Positions 18,534 to 28,312 of a stretch of DNA of 64,000 nucleotides are shown piece after piece (the first letter of the stretch is position 1; every line of letters starts with the position of its first letter). Source of the stretch: Azoamicus sp964355565 (lineage in GTDB: Bacteria; Pseudomonadota; Gammaproteobacteria; UBA6186; Azoamicaceae). Made by a program: the position numbers and the translations under genes. Below the pieces are notes generated by a model, which saw nothing but the letters and a program-made list of their open reading frames with translations, searched no databases and was not told the DNA's origin. The stretch is from NCBI GenBank assembly GCA_964355565.1, contig CAYHDJ010000001.1, positions 1 to 64,000 on the forward strand, read 5' to 3'.

Positions 18534-19933
18534 TACGATTTATAAAAATAACATATACAATAATTAAACTACTAATAATATTAAAAACACAAAAAATAAA
18601 AAACAAAGACACGGCAAAAAATATACGTTTACACTTAGAAAAATTAGGTCCAATTTTTATAAAATTAGGTCAAGTATTATCGACTAGAATAGACATAATT
18701 CCAACAGAAATAATAAATGAACTAAAAAAATTACAAACAAACACCAACCACCATAATTTTAAAGAAATAAAAAATATAATTGAACATGATTTAAAAGCAG
18801 ATATTAAAGAATTATTCGAAAAAATAAATGAAAACCCAATAGCTTCAGCATCAGTAGCTCAATTACATACAGCTCTATCAAAAGAGAAAAAGAAAATAAT
18901 AATAAAAATTATTAAACCGAATATAATAAACCTAATTAAAAATGATTTATTAATACTAAAATATATTGCAAAAATAATACATATTTTTTTCAAAAATACA
19001 AGACGATTAAAACCAATAGAAATAATAAAAGAATTGGAAATAAATATGCTTAAAGAAACAGACTTAAAAAATGAAGCTATAAACGCAATAAAAGTTAAAA
19101 ATAATTTCAGTAAACATAATAAAATATATATACCTCATATTAATCTAACTATGACAACAAGTAATTTATTAATACTAGAATATATAGATGGTATACATAT
19201 ACTAAATAAAAAAAAATTAAATAAAATATTAATAGATACTGAAATAATAACAACAAACTTACTGGAATTATTTTATATACAAACTTTTAAACACAAAATA
19301 TTTCACGCAGATCTACATCCAGGTAACATTTTAATATCCAAAAACAATATTAATAAACCAATTATAATTTTAATAGATTTTGGGATATCTGGTTCATTAA
19401 AAAAATCTGAAAAAATATATCTATCGGAAAATTTGCTAGCATTTTCGCAAAAGAAATATAAAAAAATAATAACATCACATGTAACTGCCGAAACGATTAA
19501 AAACAATATAAACTTAAAAGAAATAGAAAATGAATTATATTTCATATTTGAGCCAATTTTAAACAGAGAAATAGAAAACATATCACTCAAAAAAACTATA
19601 TTATCTTTAATGAATTTAAGTAAAAAAATACACATGCAACTACAACCTAATTTAATGTTATTTCAAAAAACTTTACTATCAATAGAATCAATCACTAGGG
19701 ATATAAGCCCATCATCAAATCTATGGAAAATAACGCGTCAATCAATAGAAAAAATAATAATAGAAAATACAATAAAAAGCTTTATCAATAAAAAAACAAA
19801 AACTGTTTTTAAAAAATCAAACTTTAAAAAAAACTCAACAATAAACAAGCCAATCTTATTAATAATAGCTTATATTGCACTAACTATAATAACAACAAAC
19901 ATAATAAAATATAAAATAATACTAACATTATAA
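18530..19933 (+). CDS. ubiB: UbiB/ABC1/ADCK atypical kinase
   Basis: UbiB-family atypical kinases support ubiquinone synthesis, probably by moving or exposing lipid intermediates. The 467 residues carry the signature KxGQ segment (FIKLGQVLSTR), the SASVAQLH loop, the ETDLKNEA helix, the catalytic HADLHPGNI and the DFG-like LIDFGISG. One or two membrane segments lie at the C-terminus (LLIIAYIALTIITTNII). It overlaps eboE by four bases. UbiB usually sits with ubiE/ubiJ; its place after eboDE is unusual. Confidence 0.93.
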   Translation: MIRFIKITYTIIKLLIILKTQKIKNKDTAKNIRLHLEKLGPIFIKLGQVLSTRIDIIPTEIINELKKLQTNTNHHNFKEIKNIIEHDLKADIKELFEKINENPIASASVAQLHTALSKEKKKIIIKIIKPNIINLIKNDLLILKYIAKIIHIFFKNTRRLKPIEIIKELEINMLKETDLKNEAINAIKVKNNFSKHNKIYIPHINLTMTTSNLLILEYIDGIHILNKKKLNKILIDTEIITTNLLELFYIQTFKHKIFHADLHPGNILISKNNINKPIIILIDFGISGSLKKSEKIYLSENLLAFSQKKYKKIITSHVTAETIKNNINLKEIENELYFIFEPILNREIENISLKKTILSLMNLSKKIHMQLQPNLMLFQKTLLSIESITRDISPSSNLWKITRQSIEKIIIENTIKSFINKKTKTVFKKSNFKKNSTINKPILLIIAYIALTIITTNIIKYKIILTL

Positions 19934-19936
19934 AAT

Positions 19937-20656
19937 ATGACTACAGAAAAACTAATCTACGGAACAAACGCAATAATTAAATTAATTGAACAAAATCACG
20001 AAATAATAAACAAACTATATGTTTTAAAGATAAATAAAAAAACAAAACATATATTATATGAAGCTAAAATAAAAAATATAAAAACAGTATATATTAATTA
20101 TATACATTCAGAAAAATTAACTTATTTAAGAAAATACAATTCCATAATATGTAAAATCAAGCATAATGTTATAAACACAACAAGTTTACTAGATTTAATA
20201 AAAATAAAAGAAAATTTAATAATACTAATTCTTGACAGAATTCAAGACCCATACAATTTTGCTGCATGCATAAGAACAGCAGAAGCATTTTCTGTAACAG
20301 CGCTAATAACTAATGAGAAAAATTGTGCAAAAAACTCACCATTATTAAGCAAGATATCAAATGGATCTAATATCTTTATGAATATTATTATAGATAATGA
20401 CATGCCAAAAATAATCGAACTTTTAAAATTAAACAATATAAAAATAATAGGATTATCATCTAAAGCTAAAAAACACATTGATGATATAAAATTAACTCCA
20501 CCGCTGGCTATTATAATGGGTTCAGAAAAAAATGGCATAACAAAATCAATATCAAAATTATGTACAAATATATGCAAAATTCCACTATCAATAAAATCAA
20601 AAAGCATAAACGTGTCAGTTGCAACTGGAATCATGCTATCAAAAATAACACATTAA
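19937..20656 (+). CDS. rlmB: 23S rRNA (guanosine-2'-O-)-methyltransferase RlmB-like (SpoU family)
   Basis: A 239-residue SpoU-family methyltransferase, probably modifying G2251 of 23S rRNA. The N-terminal substrate-binding domain starts YGTNAIIKLIEQ; the catalytic trefoil-knot domain has LDRIQDPYNFAACIRTAEAF, MGSEKNGIT and the final IPLSIKSKSINVSVATGI. Length is near the 243 of E. coli. Its stop codon shares bases with the convergent gyrB stop (both TAA on opposite strands). Confidence 0.93.
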   Translation: MTTEKLIYGTNAIIKLIEQNHEIINKLYVLKINKKTKHILYEAKIKNIKTVYINYIHSEKLTYLRKYNSIICKIKHNVINTTSLLDLIKIKENLIILILDRIQDPYNFAACIRTAEAFSVTALITNEKNCAKNSPLLSKISNGSNIFMNIIIDNDMPKIIELLKLNNIKIIGLSSKAKKHIDDIKLTPPLAIIMGSEKNGITKSISKLCTNICKIPLSIKSKSINVSVATGIMLSKITH

Positions 20657-23031
20657 AAATCTAAATCTAAAAAAAAATTTACATGTTTATCAATAAAATT
20701 TTTACGCGCTATAATATTATCACCCATAAGATTTGCAAAGATATTATCAGCACCAACAACGTCTTTAATTTTAACAACCTTTAAAACTCTAGTTTCAGGA
20801 TTCATAGTGGTATCCCATAATTGGTCTGGATTCATTTCTCCAAGACCTTTATAACGCTGAATATTATATCGACATAAAACTTTATCACTAAGTAATGACA
20901 TTAAATTACTGAAGTCATAAAATCCATATTCAGTATTATTAAACTTAACAACATTGATATTAATAAAATATTGTTTTAAAAGACTTCTGAATTCTAAAAG
21001 TTTTAAATAATCCTCTGATGAAAAAAAATTAAGATCTACGTTGAATTCTTTTAGAACTCCATATTTTTTAATTAACAATGTTAAATAACCATGAGGTAAT
21101 TTCTCAAGCCCAATAATAATTGATTGATTAGAACTGCAACTTTTATTTAAAAATATTTCATAAGCCCTAATCTTATCTAAAAAATCTCTATGTTTAACAT
21201 CAATAATCACATCATCAAAATAAACAAACTTCTCAAAAAAAAACCTAGGACCAACCTTGGATAACGAATCTAATACACAATTTAATTTTTTGTAACCAAA
21301 GATAACTTTATCAAAAAATATAATATCACTAAAAAAACTTGTTTTACACAAGCTAAAAATTTTAGAAAATAAAAATTCATTAAAATCATCTTTAGTATTA
21401 AAATAAAAAAATTCATCCTTATTAGAAAGTTTATACAATGGCGGATTAGCTATAAAAATATGACCATTTATAATTAACATGGGAATTTGCCTATAAAAAA
21501 ATGTTAACAACAATGTTTTTATATGTGCCCCATCTACATCTGCGTCTGTCATAAAAATTATTTTATGATAACGTAACTTTTTTTCATCATACCCATCGGC
21601 GCCAACACCGCATTTCAAAGCGCTAACTACAGATCTTAACTCCACACTTGACAAAATTCTATTAAAACCAGATCGCTCAACATTCAAAATTTTCCCTTTC
21701 AATGGTAAAATGGCTTGGGTTCGCCTATCTCTAGCTTGTTTAGCAGAACCACCAGCAGAATCACCTTCCACTAAAAACAATTCAGACAATACAGGATTTC
21801 GCTCCTGACAATCAGAAAGCTTACCATATAAACTTATAAAATCAACACTATCTTTTTTTTTACTCAATTCTTTAGCTTTCTTTGCCGCATACCTAGCCTT
21901 AACAGATGAAATTATTCTAACAGATATTAATCTGACGATTGCAGGATTTTCATAAATAAAATTTTTAAATTTATTATAAACAATATATTCCACAGCCTGT
22001 TTAGCTTCAAAAGAAACCAATTTATCCTTAATTTGTGAAGAAAACTTTGGATCAGGCATATAGATAGATAATATACTTACCAATCCATCTCTAATATCAT
22101 CACCAGAAACAACTAAATCACTTTTTTTTAAAAAAAATTCTTCAACATAAGGCTTAAACACCTTAGTTAACGCGCTTTTAAGCGCTATCAAATGTGAACC
22201 ACCATCCCTTTGTAAAATATTATTCGTATAACAAGCTATGACTTCCTTAGAAGAATCTATCCATTGAGCTCCCAAATTAACTCTAATACCATTTTTAACT
22301 TCAGAAAACAAAATTATATCTTTATGAACAATCTTTTCAGAAGCATTAATATATTCTAAAAAAGCCTTTAAACCACCAGTACTTAAAAAAGTATGCGTCT
22401 TAATAGGATTCACTCTTTCATCAGCTAAAATAATTTGAATTCCGGAATTCAAAAAAGCCAACTCATTAAACCTATCAAACAAAACCTTATAATCAAAATC
22501 AATAAATTTAAATATCTTATCATCAGGTAAAAAAGATATTTCCGTTCCTCTATTCTCAGATTTACCAACAATATTTAAATTATAAAGTGGTTTGCCAAAA
22601 CAATATTGTTGTTCATAAATGAAACCATCTCTGTAAATTCTAAGAATTAAATCGCTAGACAATGCATTAACCACAGATACACCGACACCATGTAATCCAC
22701 TAGATACATAATACGATTCTTCATCAAACTTAGCGCCAGAATGTAATACAGTCATTATAACCTCAGCGGCAGAAACACCTTCTTCATGCGCATCAACAGG
22801 CATACCCCTGCCATTATCTACTATAGTAACATAACCGTTTTTATGCAAAAAAACTTTTATTAAATTACACTCACCTATCAAATGCTCATCAACGGAATTA
22901 TCAACAACCTCAAAAATCATTTTATGTAACCCACTGCCATCATCAGTATTACCTATATACATTCCAGGACGTTTTCTAACAGCATCTAAACCCTTAAAAA
23001 CTTTAATATTTGATGAATCATAACTTTTCAT
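20653..23031 (-). CDS. gyrB: DNA gyrase subunit B
   Basis: GyrB is the ATPase subunit of gyrase. The 792-residue length and the opening YDSSNIKVFKGLDAVRKRPG match GyrB more closely than ParE. The GHKL ATPase features are EVVDNSVDEH and GRGMP; HSGAKFDEESYYVSSGLHGV follows. The Toprim domain carries LVEGDSAGGSA and MTDADVDGAHI; the end carries QRYKGLGEMNP. The insert before the C-terminus typical of gammaproteobacterial GyrB is present but K/F/N-rich. Confidence 0.96.
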   Translation of the reverse strand: MKSYDSSNIKVFKGLDAVRKRPGMYIGNTDDGSGLHKMIFEVVDNSVDEHLIGECNLIKVFLHKNGYVTIVDNGRGMPVDAHEEGVSAAEVIMTVLHSGAKFDEESYYVSSGLHGVGVSVVNALSSDLILRIYRDGFIYEQQYCFGKPLYNLNIVGKSENRGTEISFLPDDKIFKFIDFDYKVLFDRFNELAFLNSGIQIILADERVNPIKTHTFLSTGGLKAFLEYINASEKIVHKDIILFSEVKNGIRVNLGAQWIDSSKEVIACYTNNILQRDGGSHLIALKSALTKVFKPYVEEFFLKKSDLVVSGDDIRDGLVSILSIYMPDPKFSSQIKDKLVSFEAKQAVEYIVYNKFKNFIYENPAIVRLISVRIISSVKARYAAKKAKELSKKKDSVDFISLYGKLSDCQERNPVLSELFLVEGDSAGGSAKQARDRRTQAILPLKGKILNVERSGFNRILSSVELRSVVSALKCGVGADGYDEKKLRYHKIIFMTDADVDGAHIKTLLLTFFYRQIPMLIINGHIFIANPPLYKLSNKDEFFYFNTKDDFNEFLFSKIFSLCKTSFFSDIIFFDKVIFGYKKLNCVLDSLSKVGPRFFFEKFVYFDDVIIDVKHRDFLDKIRAYEIFLNKSCSSNQSIIIGLEKLPHGYLTLLIKKYGVLKEFNVDLNFFSSEDYLKLLEFRSLLKQYFININVVKFNNTEYGFYDFSNLMSLLSDKVLCRYNIQRYKGLGEMNPDQLWDTTMNPETRVLKVVKIKDVVGADNIFANLMGDNIIARKNFIDKHVNFFLDLDF

Positions 23032-23054
23032 TTAAAATACTCAAAATAAAATAC

Positions 23055-23267
23055 TTACTTTTTTAATCTACCAAATCGTTTATTAAAATTATCTACCCTA
23101 CCAGCAACATCAATAATTTTTTGCTTACCAGTGTAGAATGGATGACATTTATTACACACTTCAATATTCATTTTATCAAAACTAACAGCTAACATTAAAT
23201 CAAAAATATTACCACAACTACATGAAACACTAACTTTTTTCAAAAGTGGGTGTATGCCTTTTTTCAT
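23055..23267 (-). CDS. rpmE: 50S ribosomal protein L31 (zinc type)
   Basis: The 70-residue protein has the zinc-ligand form: SCSCGN near residue 16 and CNKCHPFYTGKQK near residue 37, followed by AGRVDNFNKRFG. Length matches E. coli L31. It follows gyrB's start region and precedes the ferredoxin on the same strand. Presence of all four cysteines indicates the zinc-dependent form and not YkgM. Confidence 0.96.
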   Translation of the reverse strand: MKKGIHPLLKKVSVSCSCGNIFDLMLAVSFDKMNIEVCNKCHPFYTGKQKIIDVAGRVDNFNKRFGRLKK

Positions 23268-23278
23268 AAAAATTCCTA

Positions 23279-23602
23279 TTATAAATATTCTTCTAAATAC
23301 TGAATTTTACCACCAACGTTCTTCCATTTTTCAGCATCTACTAAGGGATTTTTTTTTTTTGTTATAACTGGCCATATTTTAGATAACTTTAAATTAATAC
23401 TTATCATATCTTTGTTTATAACATTATCATCAGACATTATAGCCTCAATAGGGCATTCTGGCTCGCACAATGCACAATCTATACATTCCTCAGGATCTAT
23501 AACTAATGACTTAGGTCCCTCATGAAAACAATCAACAGGACAAACTTCGACACAATCAGTATATTTACACAAAACACACTTTTCAGTAACTACAAAAGCC
23601 AT
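23279..23602 (-). CDS. fdxA: FdxA-type ferredoxin (7Fe-8S/8Fe-8S)
   Basis: A 107-residue small electron carrier. The start is at the ATG at 23600-23602 (MAFVVTEKC), with AAGAGG about five bases upstream; a 7-residue upstream extension lacks a site. Cluster ligands are visible in CVLCKYTDCVEVCPVDCF and CIDCALCEPECP. The spacing of the first motif is that of the FdxA 3Fe/4Fe type. The C-terminal tail (LSKIWPVITKKK, DAEKWKN) is also typical of FdxA. Its electron partner is not shown by the context. Confidence 0.92.
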   Translation of the reverse strand: MAFVVTEKCVLCKYTDCVEVCPVDCFHEGPKSLVIDPEECIDCALCEPECPIEAIMSDDNVINKDMISINLKLSKIWPVITKKKNPLVDAEKWKNVGGKIQYLEEYL

Positions 23603-23645
23603 AAAACCTCTTTTAAAAAACAATGTAACAATTTATAACATTACT

Positions 23646-23674
23646 TTGCATTATTTACAATAATATTTTATAAT
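23646..23674 (+). promoter_or_regulatory. Candidate sigma-70 promoter for def-fmt
   Basis: A perfect TATAAT at 23669-23674 lies 24 bases before the def ATG, with TTGCAT at 23646-23651 separated by 17 bases. The -35 half is a partial match only. It sits in the short divergent gap between fdxA and def, where a plus-strand promoter is required. Confidence 0.45.
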
Positions 23675-23697
23675 TAAAATAAAACCAAAAAAATCAT

Positions 23698-24168
23698 ATG
23701 GCAGTTTTAAATGTATTAAAATACCCAGATGAAAATCTTAAAAAGATAGCCGAACCAATAAATAAAATTAATGAAAAAACAATAACCATAATAAATGACA
23801 TGGTGGAAACAACATTGCTTTTAAAAGGAATTGGTTTGGCAGCCACACAGGTAAATATACACAAAAGAATCATAATAATAATAATAAATCAATTAACAAC
23901 TCCACTAATTATGATAAATCCGCTTATTTTAAATAAAAGTGGACAATCATTGGCGACAGAAGGATGTTTATCATTCCCAAATACATTCGTTAAAGTAAAA
24001 AGAAATAAAACAATAAAAGTACAGTATCTAAATGTTCATAACGAATATAATGTTATCACAGCTAATAACTTATTAAGCATATGTATACAACACGAAATAG
24101 ATCATCTAAATGGAATAACATTATACAATAAAATGTCAAGTTTAAAAAAAAAATTACTAAACACATGA
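23698..24168 (+). CDS. def: Peptide deformylase
   Basis: Removes the N-formyl group from new proteins using a divalent metal. The 156 residues contain all three motifs: GIGLAATQ near residue 43, EGCLSFP near 88 with the cysteine ligand, and QHEIDHLNG near 130 with the HExxH ligands. It overlaps fmt by four bases (ATGA), so the formylation and deformylation genes are coupled. Confidence 0.97.
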   Translation: MAVLNVLKYPDENLKKIAEPINKINEKTITIINDMVETTLLLKGIGLAATQVNIHKRIIIIIINQLTTPLIMINPLILNKSGQSLATEGCLSFPNTFVKVKRNKTIKVQYLNVHNEYNVITANNLLSICIQHEIDHLNGITLYNKMSSLKKKLLNT

Positions 24169-25103
24169 AAAATATAATATTCATTGGAACAAATAATTTC
24201 GCAGCTCTAATTCTTGAAAAACTAATAAAGAAAAATTTACATATAACTTACATATTAACAAAACAAGACAACAAAATTGGTAGAGGACAAAAGACACAAT
24301 CATATCCAGTTAAAAAAATAGCAGAAAAATATAAAAAAAATTATAAAACAATTCAAAGCATAAATGCTGAAACATGCACCAATTTAATTAAAGATTTATC
24401 ACCAAAGTTAATAATAGTTACAGACTATGGCGAAAAGATAAACAATGATATTATTAAAATACCGCAATATGGAATATTAAATATACATCCATCTATTTTA
24501 CCAAAACTACGCGGGCCAACTCCAATACAAACAGCAATATTAAACGGTGACAAAGAAACAGGAGTATCGATAATAAAAATAAATAATAAAATTGACTCTG
24601 GAAGTATTTTGAATATAATGAAATGTAAAATAAATAAAAATGATACATATACAACGTTAAATAAAAAAATAGTAAGTTTATCATTAAAATGCTTAATAAC
24701 TGTTATTAAAAACATAAAAAACAACAAGTTAACAGAAGTTCTCCAAAACGAAAATGAAGCGACATATACAAAAAAATTTGACATTAATTTTTTTAAAATA
24801 ATATGGAAAGACACCGCAATAAATATAGAAAGAAAAATAAAAGCATTAACGGGTATAAAGTACCCAAGTACATATATTAAAAACATACAAATAAAAATAA
24901 TAAATGGGAAGGTACTTAAAAAACACGCCAAAAAATGCCCAGGTACAATATTAAATTTAAGTAAATATGGAATTGATATTGCTACAAAAGATCGTGTTAT
25001 TAGGATAAAAAATATACAATTTCAAGGAAAGAAAATAAATCACATTAAAAACATATTAAACTCAAATAAAAACTTATTTAAAATAGGTGAAAAATTTGAT
25101 TAA
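24165..25103 (+). CDS. fmt: Methionyl-tRNA formyltransferase
   Basis: Formylates initiator Met-tRNA. At 312 residues it has the usual length. The N-terminal domain has FIGTNNFAALILEKL; the formyl-folate site region has NIHPSILPKLRGPTPIQ with the catalytic asparagine and histidine, followed by GVSIIKINNKIDSGSIL. The C-terminal OB-like domain is poorly conserved (KALTGIKYPSTYIK). It continues into the rpsF operon, with AAGAGGC before the next gene. Confidence 0.96.
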   Translation: MKNIIFIGTNNFAALILEKLIKKNLHITYILTKQDNKIGRGQKTQSYPVKKIAEKYKKNYKTIQSINAETCTNLIKDLSPKLIIVTDYGEKINNDIIKIPQYGILNIHPSILPKLRGPTPIQTAILNGDKETGVSIIKINNKIDSGSILNIMKCKINKNDTYTTLNKKIVSLSLKCLITVIKNIKNNKLTEVLQNENEATYTKKFDINFFKIIWKDTAINIERKIKALTGIKYPSTYIKNIQIKIINGKVLKKHAKKCPGTILNLSKYGIDIATKDRVIRIKNIQFQGKKINHIKNILNSNKNLFKIGEKFD

Positions 25104-25120
25104 CACCAAGAGGCTAGAAA

Positions 25121-25465
25121 ATGAATCATTATGAAATAATACTACTTATACATCCAGATCAAGATGAACGAGTACAAAGTATAATAAAAAAATATAAAAC
25201 TCTTATAGAAAATGGTAATGGAAAAGTGTATAGATTGGAAGATTTAGGAAAAAAACAACTAGCATATCAAATTAAAAAAGTTCATAAAGCGCATTATGTA
25301 CTAATGAATATAGAATGTAATCAAAATATTTTACAGGAACTACAATCATCGCTTAATTTTAATGATGCTATAATAAGAAATTTAGTTTTAAAAACAAAAT
25401 ATAATATAAACATACCTCCAAAAACATCAATATCACAAGTGAGAAAAAATGACTCAAATAAATAA
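25121..25465 (+). CDS. rpsF: 30S ribosomal protein S6
   Basis: The 114-residue protein begins MNHYEIILLIHPDQDERV and has GKVYRLEDLGKKQLAYQI and HYVLMNIE, the RRM-like core of S6. An AAGAGGC site precedes the ATG by about eight bases. It overlaps rpsR by 17 bases. This rpsF-rpsR-rplI-dnaB order is conserved in gammaproteobacteria, with priB absent here. Confidence 0.97.
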   Translation: MNHYEIILLIHPDQDERVQSIIKKYKTLIENGNGKVYRLEDLGKKQLAYQIKKVHKAHYVLMNIECNQNILQELQSSLNFNDAIIRNLVLKTKYNINIPPKTSISQVRKNDSNK

Positions 25466-25667
25466 AACTATTACAAATATATCAAAATGCAAAACATTTG
25501 ATTATAAAGACATTTCTACTTTAAAAAACTATATATCAGAAAATAATAAAATAATGCCAAAACGTACAACTGGCCTAACAGCAAAAGAACAACGAGCATT
25601 AGCTAACGCAGTCAAGCTAGCAAGATTTTTAGCGCTAATTCCATATTGTGACCAACACAAGGTATAA
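25449..25667 (+). CDS. rpsR: 30S ribosomal protein S18
   Basis: The 72-residue protein has FDYKDISTLKNYISENNKIM, PKRTTGLTAKEQRALANAVK and ARFLALIPYCDQH, all typical of S18. Length is close to the 75 of E. coli. The start overlaps the end of rpsF and the stop is one base from rplI, showing heavy compaction. Confidence 0.97.
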   Translation: MTQINKTITNISKCKTFDYKDISTLKNYISENNKIMPKRTTGLTAKEQRALANAVKLARFLALIPYCDQHKV

Positions 25668-25668
25668 A

Positions 25669-26100
25669 ATGAAAATAATTTTATTAGAAAAAATAAACAA
25701 ATTAGGAGAACTTGGTGAAATCATAACAGTGAAAAATGGTTATGCAAAAAATTTTCTAATTCCATATCGTAAGGCAATTTTAGCAACAAATAAAAACATT
25801 CTCTTACAAGAAAAAATTTCACATGCTCAAAAAAAGCATACTGACACCACCAAAATATTTAAAAATATATCCAACACAACTATATTAATACCAGCAGAAA
25901 GTAAAAATAATGATGAACTATATAGCAAAATAGACTACACCAAACTAATTAAAATATTGAAAAAACTTAATATAGACATAAAAATAAAAAACTTTACAAC
26001 AAATTTTTTTATTAAAAAAACAGGTCAACACAAAATAGAAATAAATAATGATAATACACTTCAAAATTTGTATCTATTTATAATAAAAACAAACAAATGA
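25669..26100 (+). CDS. rplI: 50S ribosomal protein L9
   Basis: The ATG at 25669 gives the standard opening MKIILLEKINKLGELGEIIT; an in-frame start at 25648 would only add residues overlapping rpsR. The N-terminal domain has VKNGYAKNFLIPYRKAI. The 143-residue length approaches the norm of 149. The C-terminal domain is diverged and K/N-rich. It overlaps dnaB by four bases. Confidence 0.96.
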   Translation: MKIILLEKINKLGELGEIITVKNGYAKNFLIPYRKAILATNKNILLQEKISHAQKKHTDTTKIFKNISNTTILIPAESKNNDELYSKIDYTKLIKILKKLNIDIKIKNFTTNFFIKKTGQHKIEINNDNTLQNLYLFIIKTNK

Positions 26101-27443
26101 AATCATCAAAAAATATAACATACTCAATACCGTATTCAATAGAAGCTGAACAAGCAATTTTAGGTGGAATCATCTTAGATAATGACAATTGGACAAAAGC
26201 ATCAGAATTTTTAACAGAGGAAGATTTTTACAAAAAAAAACACAGAATAATATTTAAAAATATAGAGAAATCAATAACAAGCAATAAAAATATAGATATT
26301 TTAACATTAGCGGAAACGCTAAAAACAAACAATGATTTAGATAACATAGGTGGAAAAGTTTATTTAAATGAACTAGTTAAAAAAACAATTAGTACACAAA
26401 ATATAATAACATATATAAACATAGTAAAAGAACACTCAATATTAAGAAAATTAATAACAATTAGCAAAAATATAATAGAATTTTCATTAAATTTTAAAAA
26501 CAAAAATGCGCAAGACATAATAAATCACGCTGAAAAAAGCATCTTAGCGTTGTCACAAAAATATAGACAATCAGAAAATATAATACCAATATCTCAAATA
26601 TTAACAACTACAATTAAAAAAATAGAATTATTGTTTGAGTCAAATTCACATTTAACTGGCCTGTCATCTGGTTTTAAAGAGTTAGATAAAATAACGTCTG
26701 GGCTGCATAAATCTGACTTAATAATAATAGCCGGACGACCTTCAATGGGAAAAACAGCATTTGCTATAAATATAGCAGAAAACATTATAGCAAAAAATGA
26801 TATACCAGTATTAATATTTAGTATGGAAATGCCGGCAGAACAAATTGCTATGCGCATGCTAGCATCACTAGGAAGAATAGATTTACAAAGATTACGAACT
26901 GGTACATTAAAAGACACAGATTGGCCGCGCTTATCATCAGCAATATCATTAATTTCTGGAAAAAATCTATTTATAGACGATAGTGGATCATTAACTCCTA
27001 GCGATATAAACAATAAAGCAAAAAAAATATTTAATGTTAATAAAAATTTAGGCGCCATAATAATAGATTATTTACAATTAATGCATGTGCCAGAAATAAA
27101 CGAGTACAGAGCATTTGAAATATCAGAAATATCGCGATCATTAAAAATATTAGCAAAAGAATTAAATGTACCAGTAATAGCTTTATCACAACTCAACAGA
27201 AGCCTGGAACAAAGGGTAGATAAACGCCCAATAATGTCAGATTTAAGAGAATCTGGATCAATAGAGCAAGATGCTGACTTAATAATATTTATATACAGAG
27301 ATGAATTATATAACAAAAACACAAAACACATAGGCACTGCTGAAATAATAGTAGCTAAACAACGAAACGGTCCAATTGGGACAATTAATTTAACTTTTTT
27401 AGGACACTACTCAAAATTTGAAAACTTTTCAGACGAAAATTAA
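26097..27443 (+). CDS. dnaB: Replicative DNA helicase
   Basis: Hexameric helicase that unwinds the replication fork. The 448 residues include the N-terminal helical domain (YSIEAEQAILGGIILDND) and the RecA-like domain with Walker A IIAGRPSMGKTAFA, FSMEMPAEQIAMRML, Walker B AIIIDYLQLMH and DLRESGSIEQDADLI. It lacks any intein. The start overlaps rplI (ATGA). Confidence 0.98.
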   Translation: MKSSKNITYSIPYSIEAEQAILGGIILDNDNWTKASEFLTEEDFYKKKHRIIFKNIEKSITSNKNIDILTLAETLKTNNDLDNIGGKVYLNELVKKTISTQNIITYINIVKEHSILRKLITISKNIIEFSLNFKNKNAQDIINHAEKSILALSQKYRQSENIIPISQILTTTIKKIELLFESNSHLTGLSSGFKELDKITSGLHKSDLIIIAGRPSMGKTAFAINIAENIIAKNDIPVLIFSMEMPAEQIAMRMLASLGRIDLQRLRTGTLKDTDWPRLSSAISLISGKNLFIDDSGSLTPSDINNKAKKIFNVNKNLGAIIIDYLQLMHVPEINEYRAFEISEISRSLKILAKELNVPVIALSQLNRSLEQRVDKRPIMSDLRESGSIEQDADLIIFIYRDELYNKNTKHIGTAEIIVAKQRNGPIGTINLTFLGHYSKFENFSDEN

Positions 27444-27445
27444 AC

Positions 27446-28312
27446 ATGAAAGAAATAATAACATTTAATGAAATAATAATGCGACTTAACAAATTTTGGC
27501 AAAATCAATCATGTGTACTACTACAACCAATAGATCAAGAAGTAGGTGCAGCAACATTTCACCCAATGACTTTTATAAATGCCTTAACAGCAAAACCTTT
27601 TAACGCTGCATACACTCAAATATCAAAACGTCCATCAGATGCACGCCATACACCAACCTCAAACAGAAGTATAATGTTTCACCAATATCAAGTTATAATG
27701 AAACCATCACCAATAAACATACAAGAGTTATATTTAAATTCACTTGAGTACATAGGTATAAATAGGAAAACAAATGAAATAAATTTCATAGAGGACAATT
27801 GGCAAAGTCCAAGCTTGGGAGCAAGCGGAATAGGATGGGAAATTAGATTAAATGGTACAGAAATAGCACAGTTTACATATTTTCAACAAATGGGGGATAC
27901 AGAATGTAACCCAATAATGGTAGAAATAGCATATGGCTTAGAAAGAATTGCAATGCATATCCAATCAAAAAAAAAAATACATGATATTATTTTTGACGGC
28001 AAAAAAAAACATACAAAATATTTTGATATTTTTTTTAAATATGAAAATGAATTATCAAAATATATAACAACAGAATTAAAAATTTCTGATTTAATAAGAA
28101 ACTTTAAAAAAATAGAAAAAGAATGTGAAAGATTAATAATTAGCAACTTACCAAGAATTGCATATGATCAAATCATTAAATTATCTCATATTTTCAATTT
28201 AATAGAAGCTAATACGTATATTTCATCAACAGATAGATATACATACATTTCAAGAATACGTACTTTATCTAAAAAAATAGCAGAATATATAAAAAATGAA
28301 AAACATGACTAA
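27446..28312 (+). CDS. glyQ: Glycyl-tRNA synthetase alpha subunit
   Basis: Catalytic subunit of the alpha2beta2 bacterial GlyRS. The 288 residues open with FNEIIMRLNKFWQNQSCVLL; class II motif regions include GAATFHPMTF and PSDARHTPTSNR, then SPSLGASGIGWEI and GDTECNPIMVEIAYGLERI. Length is near the E. coli 303. It lies two bases after dnaB and overlaps glyS. Confidence 0.98.
   Translation: MKEIITFNEIIMRLNKFWQNQSCVLLQPIDQEVGAATFHPMTFINALTAKPFNAAYTQISKRPSDARHTPTSNRSIMFHQYQVIMKPSPINIQELYLNSLEYIGINRKTNEINFIEDNWQSPSLGASGIGWEIRLNGTEIAQFTYFQQMGDTECNPIMVEIAYGLERIAMHIQSKKKIHDIIFDGKKKHTKYFDIFFKYENELSKYITTELKISDLIRNFKKIEKECERLIISNLPRIAYDQIIKLSHIFNLIEANTYISSTDRYTYISRIRTLSKKIAEYIKNEKHD

Noticed and set aside
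24425..24931. 168-codon minus-strand hydrophobic frame
   Set aside because: It is the antisense of fmt; long F/I-rich antisense frames are common here because the sense strand is A-rich.
26594..27058. 154-codon minus-strand frame antisense to dnaB
   Set aside because: The sense strand carries all DnaB motifs through this stretch; the antisense translation has no recognisable domain.
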